From NCBI RefSeq assembly GCF_018122595.1, contig NZ_JAGRQH010000002.1, positions 124,001 through 188,000 of the forward strand: 64,000 bases of DNA, read 5' to 3'. Shown piece after piece: positions 43,206-50,530 of the stretch. The notes under the pieces were generated by a model. It had not been told where the DNA came from. It saw only the letters and a program-made list of their open reading frames with translations, and ran no database searches. How positions within the stretch are numbered: position 1 is the first letter of the stretch; every line of letters begins with the position of its first letter. Position numbers and translations under genes: made by a program. Source of the DNA: Neokomagataea anthophila (GTDB lineage: Bacteria > Pseudomonadota > Alphaproteobacteria > Acetobacterales > Acetobacteraceae).

Positions 43206-44189
43206 ATGCAGCCGCTCGAAAATCAGCACCCTGTCCATAAGAAGGCGTCCCTCTGGGGACGCCTTCCCCTCATGGGTAAGATGCTCGTACTGTTCTGGGG
43301 GGGCGTCACGCTTATCAGTGGTGCACTGGCACTTACTATTCATTACATGCCCACCACACCACCAGTGGCACGCGCGCCCGTGTATCATCACCCCAGCAGC
43401 ACCGGCACCGCACCTTCCTCCGTTCACACGCATGAGCCAGAACACCCCACTGCTCTCCCACAAGCCCCAACACCATCGCTCCTAGAGAAAGCCAAGCTCG
43501 AACAGCGCATTCCTCTCGCTATTTTCTTGGCAGGCTACGGCTATGGTGCTCAACTCAGCCAAGAAGCTCTCCAGACCCTTCCTTCAGAAGTGGGATTAGG
43601 CATCTCTCCTTATCTAGAGCCGCTCTCCAAAGCCATTGCGCCAGCCCGTGCTGCGCAGCATGAAGTCTATATGTCGCTCCCAATGAGAAGCAGCGACCCG
43701 GACCATACCGATACTGGCTCACGCACACTTGGCACAGGCGAAAGCCCAGCTCATGAGCAACAAAAACTGAGTTGGTGGCTCTCACGCAGCCAAGGCATTA
43801 CAGGGATGACGGACATTACAGGCTCCGGCTGTAATCAAACTGATAATAGCTACCTACAATCGCAAGAATTTCATGATATCGCGCAAACCATAACACGGCA
43901 CGGCCTGCTCTACCTGAATGAGCAAGCAACATCTGATCGTCCCACGCGCGGCATCACCGCCACACAATGCATCAATGGTGACACAGCACCAGAAGACTTC
44001 ACGCAATCTCTTAAGACGCTCATACCCTCAACGCCCCTCCATGGTGCGATCATACTCGTGATCACCCCCATCACCCCTGCCGCGCTCCATAGCCTTATCG
44101 CATGGCTGCACAGCGCCACCGCACAACATTTCTATCTCATGCCACTGTCAGCTTTGGCCGATACCCCACCACCTCTGTCCACACATTAA
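43206..44189 (+). CDS. Divergent polysaccharide deacetylase family protein (YibQ-like)
   Basis: 327-aa protein with one N-terminal membrane anchor (MLVLFWGGVTLISGALAL), a Pro/Thr-rich spacer and a domain like the divergent polysaccharide deacetylases (IPLAIFLAGYGYGAQLSQEALQTLP with VGLGISPY; HEVYMSLPM). The canonical metal Asp/His set of active deacetylases is not obvious, so activity is uncertain. Position after envC and ctpA suggests a peptidoglycan-related envelope role. The start is an ATG one codon after a GTG, with a weak ribosome-binding site. Confidence 0.75.
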   Translation: MQPLENQHPVHKKASLWGRLPLMGKMLVLFWGGVTLISGALALTIHYMPTTPPVARAPVYHHPSSTGTAPSSVHTHEPEHPTALPQAPTPSLLEKAKLEQRIPLAIFLAGYGYGAQLSQEALQTLPSEVGLGISPYLEPLSKAIAPARAAQHEVYMSLPMRSSDPDHTDTGSRTLGTGESPAHEQQKLSWWLSRSQGITGMTDITGSGCNQTDNSYLQSQEFHDIAQTITRHGLLYLNEQATSDRPTRGITATQCINGDTAPEDFTQSLKTLIPSTPLHGAIILVITPITPAALHSLIAWLHSATAQHFYLMPLSALADTPPPLSTH

Positions 44190-44205
44190 ATCCAGCGAGA
44201 CACTC

Positions 44206-44718
44206 ATGGTTGATTACGCAGACCTACCATACCGCCGCAATGTCGGCATCGCGCTCTTCAATCGTAAGGGCGAACTTTTCGTGGCACAACGCAGCGATCT
44301 ACCCGGTAGCGTTTGGCAGTGCCCACAAGGCGGCATTGATGAAAACGAAGATCCCCAAACGGCTGCCTTGCGCGAATTATGGGAGGAAACCGGCTGCAGC
44401 AAAGCCACTCTTCTGGCTGAACGAGCAGACTGGATTAGCTATGATCTTCCACGAGAATTGCTCGGTAAAGCCTTTAAAGGGCGCTATCGCGGGCAAACGC
44501 AAAAATGGTTTGTTTTTGGCTTTGAGGGCGATGACACAGACATCAAACTCGACCTCCACGAACCCGCCGAGTTCAGCGCATGGGAATGGCTCCCCCCACA
44601 GGAGCTTTTACAGCGTAATCTCGGCTTCAAAGCAGAGCTCTACGCTGCATTACTCCCCGAGTTGGAAGCACTTTTTCAAGCTGCCTCCAGCAGCTGGCTC
44701 CGCACCAGCCGCGCATAA
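44206..44718 (+). CDS. rppH: RNA pyrophosphohydrolase RppH
   Basis: Nudix hydrolase that removes 5' pyrophosphate from mRNA to trigger decay. The Nudix box is GGIDENEDPQTAALREL followed by WEETG, near residues 43-65. YRRNVGIALFNRKGELFVAQR at the N-terminus (a shorter view: RRNVGIALF) and WQCPQGG are typical of RppH. 170 aa. Its 3' end overlaps the convergent msbA by 43 bp. Confidence 0.93.
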   Translation: MVDYADLPYRRNVGIALFNRKGELFVAQRSDLPGSVWQCPQGGIDENEDPQTAALRELWEETGCSKATLLAERADWISYDLPRELLGKAFKGRYRGQTQKWFVFGFEGDDTDIKLDLHEPAEFSAWEWLPPQELLQRNLGFKAELYAALLPELEALFQAASSSWLRTSRA

Positions 44719-46430
44719 AGCCCATCACGCCGGATCAGTTCGGCGTGACTTCCACACTCCACCGCCATACCTTTATCCAACACAATAATCTTATCCGCAG
44801 ATTGCACTGTAGAGAGGCGATGCGCGACGATCAGCGTCGTCCGTCCTTTGCGCAACGTTGCCAGCGCCTCTTGAACACGCGCTTCACTATCGGAATCCAA
44901 AGCGCTCGTCGCTTCATCTAATAGAAGCACCCGCGGATCACGCAGCAACGCCCGCGCAAGAGCAACACGCTGCCTCTGCCCACCGGATAAACGCTGCCCT
45001 CCTGGCCCAACGCGAGTGTCCAATCCCTCAGGCAAGGCATCTGCAAAATCAATCGCGGCCATTTGGCAAGCGCGCTCAACCTCATCAGAACTGGCCGTCG
45101 GCCGACCAACCCAAATATTCTCACGCAACGAGAGATCAAAGAGCGTGGTATCTTGGCTCACAAACGCGATAGAATCACGCAAAGAGGCAAGGCTCAAATC
45201 CCGCAAATCAACCCCTTCAAGGGCAATTTTTCCCGCACTCACATCATGCAAACGCGGGATCAATGACAAGGCCGTGGACTTACCAGCCCCACTCGGCCCA
45301 ACCAGCGCCACCGTCTCACCCGGCTCCACCGTGAAGGACACACCGCGCAATCCCTCACGCCCATCGTCATAACGATACGCCACGTTTTCGAACGCCAAAC
45401 GGCCATGCCCCGATGGGACAGACAGCGCATTCACGCGCTCTGACACCGCTGGCGGTTCATCAATGACAGCGAATGTCCGCGCCAACCCTGCAAGTCCTTC
45501 CTGCAAGGCCGTATTGAGCGACCCTAAAGCACGAATAGGCCGCGCCGCCGTCAATAGTGCCGTAATAAACGCTGTAAAATCACCCAGCGTGGCTCCGCCC
45601 ATCGCAGCGCGCCACCCAGCAAAACCAAGCACCACAGCAACTGCCGTACCGCCTAAAACTTCCAACACTGGATCAACACGCGCACGGCCCTTGGCAATCT
45701 GCAAAAACGCCATATGTAACAAGGAGAGAGACTGATCCACTCGCGCTTGTTCACGCTCTTCCATGCGGTAAATCCGCACCTGACGCGCCAAGGCAAAGCT
45801 TTCATTCAGCAATGCAGACGTCGCGCCGATTTGCTCTTGCATCCCGCCCGATGCCCGACGGATGCGCTTACCTAGCTTCTGAATCGGCACCACAGCAATC
45901 GGGTACAAAACCAACGCAATCAGGCTTAATTCCCAGTCTGCCCAGATCATCGCCGCGACCAAACCCACAACGGTCACACCATCACCCAGCGCATTCACGG
46001 CACGCACCATCGCTTCACGAATAGAAATTGCATCCGTCGTAAAACGTGTTGCCCATTGTGCGGGAGCATCACGTTCAATACGTGCAATATCCGTCTGCAA
46101 AGTATGCGCGAACATCCGCGCCTGAAGGCCACGAATAACGGTCAAAATTAAACTCTGTACCGCCACCGTCTGCCCGTACTGGGAGGCCGCTTTCAGACCT
46201 GTGACCAACACCACCAGCGCGGGAACTTGGTACAAGATGCGCGGGTCATGTGCCGCGAACATATCCACCGCACGCTTAATGACCACCGGATACAAGGCCG
46301 TCAGCCCTGCCATCAAAACCGTCAACACCAAAACCGCACAGATCTGCCGTTTATGGTGCCGCATTTCATCCCGCCAAATGCGGCGAATTAAAAGCTGACT
46401 ATTCGTATCAAGCGCTGATTTTGCATTCAT
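44676..46430 (-). CDS. msbA: Lipid A export ABC transporter MsbA-type
   Basis: Half-transporter flipping lipid A-core or similar lipids across the inner membrane. Six-helix transmembrane domain (residues about 30-320) fused to an ABC ATPase: Walker A GPSGAGKST near residue 376, signature LSGGQRQRVALARA near 478, Walker B VLLLDEAT near 500. 584 aa, normal for MsbA. The substrate is inferred. It runs convergently into rppH and sits downstream of the CCA-adding enzyme. Confidence 0.85.
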   Translation of the reverse strand: MNAKSALDTNSQLLIRRIWRDEMRHHKRQICAVLVLTVLMAGLTALYPVVIKRAVDMFAAHDPRILYQVPALVVLVTGLKAASQYGQTVAVQSLILTVIRGLQARMFAHTLQTDIARIERDAPAQWATRFTTDAISIREAMVRAVNALGDGVTVVGLVAAMIWADWELSLIALVLYPIAVVPIQKLGKRIRRASGGMQEQIGATSALLNESFALARQVRIYRMEEREQARVDQSLSLLHMAFLQIAKGRARVDPVLEVLGGTAVAVVLGFAGWRAAMGGATLGDFTAFITALLTAARPIRALGSLNTALQEGLAGLARTFAVIDEPPAVSERVNALSVPSGHGRLAFENVAYRYDDGREGLRGVSFTVEPGETVALVGPSGAGKSTALSLIPRLHDVSAGKIALEGVDLRDLSLASLRDSIAFVSQDTTLFDLSLRENIWVGRPTASSDEVERACQMAAIDFADALPEGLDTRVGPGGQRLSGGQRQRVALARALLRDPRVLLLDEATSALDSDSEARVQEALATLRKGRTTLIVAHRLSTVQSADKIIVLDKGMAVECGSHAELIRRDGLYARLVRSQLLEAA

Positions 46431-46472
46431 AAGCGCCTATTTAGCAGGCCTTGGCCAAAGGGTGAAATCGCT

Positions 46473-47753
46473 TCACGCCTTCGCGCGCAAATAAACCAAA
46501 CACGCATCCCGATCCGGACGACATCCCTGCTCCAGCCACCACGCCTGACCAGTACGTAGCCACACCCCCATACTCGGCCCCGGTTCAATCCCAGCCTCAC
46601 GCGCATCCCGCCCAGAAAGTGGGAAAACCGGTTGAGGCATATCCGCCAAACGCTTCCGTAACCCATCCCACTCCGCCGAAACTGAGCCCAGACACTGCGC
46701 TTGCAGCAGCCAACTCCGCTCCAGCAAAACCGTCATATCTTGGACAAAACGCGCACGACGCACAGCATCATCATCCATTGTTGGCAGCAGATCAGGTGAC
46801 GATTCGCCCAAGAGCTTGAGGTGCTGTTTCTCCGCATTGGAGAGCTTGAGGTGTCGGGCCAAGACTTCGCTCCACTCCCCGCATAAAGCACGCAAGCGCA
46901 ACAACGCCTGTGCTGGCGCACCACTCCTCAACAAAGCCTCTAAAAAGGTAACCCCCGCGGGTAGCCCACAACGCAGCCCCGCTTCCGTCGCACCAACGCC
47001 CGTCAACACGTCAAAGCCGGCATCCTCCACCGGGCCACATTGCGCCCATACCCCGGCCTCATGCATCAGACGAATAATCCGCACCACATCCGGCCCTGCC
47101 AGAATACGCAGCAGTTCAGACGCAACACGCTCAACGGATAAAGACGCGACCAAAGAAGCCCGTTCCGTAATAGCCGTCAGAGCCGCATGATCGGGCAGCC
47201 CCGCACCATATCGGGCTTCAAAACGAAAGAACCGCAGGGCGCGCAAAGCATCCTCTTCAATACGCTGCCCCGCATTACCGACAAACCGCACACGCCCAGC
47301 GGTTAGATCTTCCTGTCCGCCAAAATAATCATGCAAACAATCATGCTGGTCGAGCGACATCGCATTGATCGTAAAGTCACGCCGCGCGGCATCCTCCGCC
47401 CAATCAGACGTCCATTCGACAACAGCATGCCGCCCATCCGTTTGCGCATCGCGCCGCAACGTCGTGATTTCATACGGCACACGGTTCACAACTGCCGTTA
47501 CGGTTCCATGCTCCAATCCCGTCGGCACGGCACGGATACCTGCTTGCTTCAAAATCCGCAGGACAACATCAGGAACTTCTGGTGCAGCAAGGTCAAAATC
47601 ATGCAGCGCCCGCCCGCACAATAAGTCTCTGACGCACCCACCAACCAAACGCGCCTCTGGCAGAACTGACCAAATCCGCGCCAAGCCATCCCGGCCCGTA
47701 TCCTGCGGTAATGCCGATAATAACCCCGCCGCTTCCCGCTTTGTTGTCACCAC
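46473..47753 (-). CDS. cca: CCA tRNA nucleotidyltransferase / poly(A) polymerase family
   Basis: Adds or repairs the tRNA CCA end. Visible: GGCVRDLLCGR and DFDLAAPE (catalytic Asp pair) near residue 40, ARRDFTINAMSL near 120, and RRLFRFEARYG-like RFFRFEARYG further on. Start choice: the GTG at 47753 has GAGG 6-7 bp upstream; a GTG at 47792 lacks a convincing site. All tRNAs in this window encode CCA, so it may mainly serve repair. 59 bp follow the preceding DUF1285 gene. Confidence 0.88.
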   Translation of the reverse strand: MVTTKREAAGLLSALPQDTGRDGLARIWSVLPEARLVGGCVRDLLCGRALHDFDLAAPEVPDVVLRILKQAGIRAVPTGLEHGTVTAVVNRVPYEITTLRRDAQTDGRHAVVEWTSDWAEDAARRDFTINAMSLDQHDCLHDYFGGQEDLTAGRVRFVGNAGQRIEEDALRALRFFRFEARYGAGLPDHAALTAITERASLVASLSVERVASELLRILAGPDVVRIIRLMHEAGVWAQCGPVEDAGFDVLTGVGATEAGLRCGLPAGVTFLEALLRSGAPAQALLRLRALCGEWSEVLARHLKLSNAEKQHLKLLGESSPDLLPTMDDDAVRRARFVQDMTVLLERSWLLQAQCLGSVSAEWDGLRKRLADMPQPVFPLSGRDAREAGIEPGPSMGVWLRTGQAWWLEQGCRPDRDACLVYLRAKA

Positions 47754-47811
47754 GCACCACCTCGCTGTGTTGTACTCACGTGCTTCATCCACACGCTTCT
47801 ATACGTTCCGG

Positions 47812-48390
47812 TCAGGAACGCGATAATGGGAAAAATTGATCCCGGCTCCAAACACCAAGACATGGCTGCCCATTCACATGCCCCGGCACTGCCAAAGCAG
47901 CCAACTCAAAATAGACAGACCTGCTAATCCGCGCCTGCAAAGGATACGCGCCTTCACCATCACGCACATGGACATAAGGCACAGCCGCACATTCCGCCGT
48001 AGGCCGGTCCCAATCGCACGTAATGGGGTGTTCTGGCCCAATACAAATTACTTCATCCATATTCGTGCGCATACACAACGTCTGTTGCCGCCCACAACAC
48101 CCTTTGAAATCAAGCTGCGTAATGATGAAGGGAGCGTCTTCCACCTCAATCACCCCCTCTTCCATCGGATTGCGCAGCATGTACTGGCCCTCAGCATCCC
48201 GTATCAACATTGAGGCGAACAAACACACCATCGCCTTACGCGTCACGGGGGAACCACGATACAGCCACGCCCCATCCCGACGGATCAAAAACGGTAAACG
48301 CCGCACATGCGCTCCCTGCGGAGCATTTTCTGACGTCATACACCCCAACTCAGCAGCAACCGGATGCTCAAAACTGCCGTTTCCGTTCAA
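47812..48390 (-). CDS. DUF1285 protein
   Basis: 192-aa protein of the DUF1285 type, with IRRDGAWLYRGSPVTRKAMV and ISRSVYFELAALA as landmarks. The function is unknown. The start is a TTG at 48390 with a strong GGAGG at 48396-48400, which decides against internal ATG codons. It is divergent from moxR and upstream of the CCA-adding enzyme and msbA on the minus strand, an arrangement also known in other alphaproteobacteria. Confidence 0.85.
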   Translation of the reverse strand: MNGNGSFEHPVAAELGCMTSENAPQGAHVRRLPFLIRRDGAWLYRGSPVTRKAMVCLFASMLIRDAEGQYMLRNPMEEGVIEVEDAPFIITQLDFKGCCGRQQTLCMRTNMDEVICIGPEHPITCDWDRPTAECAAVPYVHVRDGEGAYPLQARISRSVYFELAALAVPGHVNGQPCLGVWSRDQFFPLSRS

Positions 48391-48395
48391 TTTTT

Positions 48396-48400
48396 CCTCC
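48396..48400 (-). promoter_or_regulatory. Ribosome-binding site that fixes a TTG start for the DUF1285 gene
   Basis: GGAGG on the minus strand, 5 bp before TTG at 48390. It is the strongest such site near this gene and supports the unusual start codon. Confidence 0.7.
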
Positions 48401-48484
48401 GATCATCCTTAAAAAATTCTCTCCAACCACAACTTGGGTACAATCGAGCCTTGATGAAACCCCCACACCTGTCACACTAGCGAG

Positions 48485-49531
48485 ATGCGCGAACAGAACG
48501 ATGTCCCCTCTGCAATGAACGTCTCTTCTCACATGGCTACTACGCCAGATACCGCCCACATCTCCCAATACGCTGAAGCATTGGCACCACGCCTTGCTGC
48601 AACACAAGCAGCGATTGGTGACATTGTCCTCGGTCAAGAGGCGGTCATTGAGCAGGTGCTCATCACGATCCTCTCCGGTGGTCACGCCCTTTTGATGGGT
48701 GCGCCCGGCCTCGGCAAGACCCTTTTGGTCAATACGACCTCACGCGTCCTGAGCTTGGACGCCAGCCGCATCCAATTCACTCCCGATCTCATGCCTTCTG
48801 ACATTACCGGGGCAGAGGTTTTGGAGCAGGATGCAGAGGGACGGCGTAACTTCCGCTTCCTCCCCGGCCCCATCTTCGGGCAATTAGTCCTCGCGGATGA
48901 GATCAACCGCGCCAGCCCCCGTACCCAATCCGCCCTGCTGCAAGCCATGGCAGAACACCGCGTCACACAAGCAGGCAAAGATTACCCGCTCCCTAAGCCG
49001 TTCCACGTCCTCGCCACACAAAACCCTATTGAGCAAGAAGGCACATACCCTCTGCCCGAAGCGCAACTTGACCGCTTTATGCTCCGCATCACACTGGACT
49101 ATCCCCCGCGCGAGGCTGAGCGCCAAATGCTGCTGCAAACAACGGGCAGTACACCAAAAGAAGCACAACCACTTCTCTCACAAGATGACCTCATCGCAGC
49201 CCAAGAGCTGGTCCGCCAACTCCCCATCGGTGAACGCATTGTGGACGCTATTCTCGCCTTAACACGCAGCCTTCGCCCAGAAGACGCCGCGGCCAGCGCA
49301 GATATCCGCAACGCCATCGCATACGGCCCCGGCCCACGCGCAGCACAAGCACTTATGATTGCCACCCGCGCACGCGCCCTCCTGACCGGTCGCCTGTCCC
49401 CCAGCCTTGATGACGTTGCAGCCTTGGCAGAGCCCATCTTAGCCCATCGTATTGGCCTTGATTTCAGTGCCCGTGCACGCGGTACAGACATCAACGCCCT
49501 CATCCGCCGCCAAGTTGAAATGGTTCTCTAA
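48485..49531 (+). CDS. MoxR-family AAA+ ATPase
   Basis: AAA+ chaperone of the MoxR group, thought to mature a VWA partner. Walker A GAPGLGKT near residue 75, Walker B LADEINRA near 137, sensor 1 ATQNPIEQEGTYPL near 175 are typical. 348 aa with several possible starts (this ATG, 48515 or 48533); the first is kept because no internal one has a better ribosome-binding site. It is first in a MoxR-DUF58-DUF4159-VWA operon with short gaps or overlaps. Confidence 0.9.
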   Translation: MREQNDVPSAMNVSSHMATTPDTAHISQYAEALAPRLAATQAAIGDIVLGQEAVIEQVLITILSGGHALLMGAPGLGKTLLVNTTSRVLSLDASRIQFTPDLMPSDITGAEVLEQDAEGRRNFRFLPGPIFGQLVLADEINRASPRTQSALLQAMAEHRVTQAGKDYPLPKPFHVLATQNPIEQEGTYPLPEAQLDRFMLRITLDYPPREAERQMLLQTTGSTPKEAQPLLSQDDLIAAQELVRQLPIGERIVDAILALTRSLRPEDAAASADIRNAIAYGPGPRAAQALMIATRARALLTGRLSPSLDDVAALAEPILAHRIGLDFSARARGTDINALIRRQVEMVL

Positions 49532-49552
49532 AACGCAACGCCAGATCATATC

Positions 49553-50530
49553 GTGACGCAACCGCCCCCCTCCCGCTTTAGCCTGTCCGCTCTGCGCCAA
49601 CAGTTCAATCGCATCATGCGCGCGCCTCATGCTCAGACAGCACGCGCAACGCCCCAGACTGACCAGCACGCACACGCCGATGACAGCGCACAAACAGCAT
49701 TAGAAGCCTTGCTTCTGGCAGCGCTAAACCTCGCCCAAAGTTTAGACGCTGGCCAGCACGGCCGCAGGCGAAGCGGAGCGGGCGATAATTTCTGGCAGTT
49801 CCGTCCCTACCACCAAGGGGAACCCGCATCCGCTATTGACTGGCGGCAATCGGCCCGCAGCACAACGGACAATACTTTTTGGGTCCGTGAGCGTGAACAG
49901 GATACCCCCCATCACCTCGCCCTATGGTGTGACCCTTCCGCGTCTATGACATGGCGTTCGCAGCCACATTTACCCACAAAGACCGAGCGCGCCCATCTTT
50001 GCGCCCTTGCTCTTGCTGGCGCAGCCCTCAAAGGGGGGGAACGCATTACGCCCCTCACCGGAAATGCGTCAGGCCGCAGCTTATCAGGACATACAGCCCT
50101 GCCACAGCTTGCAACCACTCTCATCAACACCCCAGCACTCAACGCTTTGCCTGATGTCACATCGGCCCCGCCCGGTGCCGCCGTCCTTGTCATCAGTGAT
50201 TTCTTATGGGACGAAGCACAACTCAAACAGTGGTGCGAAGAACATGCCCATTACGCAGGGCGCCTCGTTTTTCTCTGTATTCTAGACCCCGCTGAACAGC
50301 AGCCCCACGAACAAGGGCGCATCCGCTTTGATGGCCTCGAAGGTGGCTCCGTCACACTACCCGCGTTTGAAAGCCTCGGCCCTCGCTATCAGCAGGCCAT
50401 GAGCACACATCTCACCACCCTACAGCACCATGCCGCCGCACTGCGTGCCCCCTTCATCCTGCACACAACAGATGAAAACCCGCTACCTGCGCTTCTTACT
50501 CTCCACTCAGCCCTTGAGGGCGCCCGATGA
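49553..50530 (+). CDS. DUF58 protein
   Basis: 325-aa cytoplasmic protein with the DUF58 signature RPYHQGEPASAIDWRQSARS near residue 85 and a VWA-like second half (HLALWCDPSASMTW near 122). DUF58 proteins accompany MoxR. The GTG start lies 21 bp after moxR. Its stop overlaps the next gene by 4 bp (ATGA), so the two are coupled. The first 60 residues look disordered. Confidence 0.85.
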   Translation: MTQPPPSRFSLSALRQQFNRIMRAPHAQTARATPQTDQHAHADDSAQTALEALLLAALNLAQSLDAGQHGRRRSGAGDNFWQFRPYHQGEPASAIDWRQSARSTTDNTFWVREREQDTPHHLALWCDPSASMTWRSQPHLPTKTERAHLCALALAGAALKGGERITPLTGNASGRSLSGHTALPQLATTLINTPALNALPDVTSAPPGAAVLVISDFLWDEAQLKQWCEEHAHYAGRLVFLCILDPAEQQPHEQGRIRFDGLEGGSVTLPAFESLGPRYQQAMSTHLTTLQHHAAALRAPFILHTTDENPLPALLTLHSALEGAR

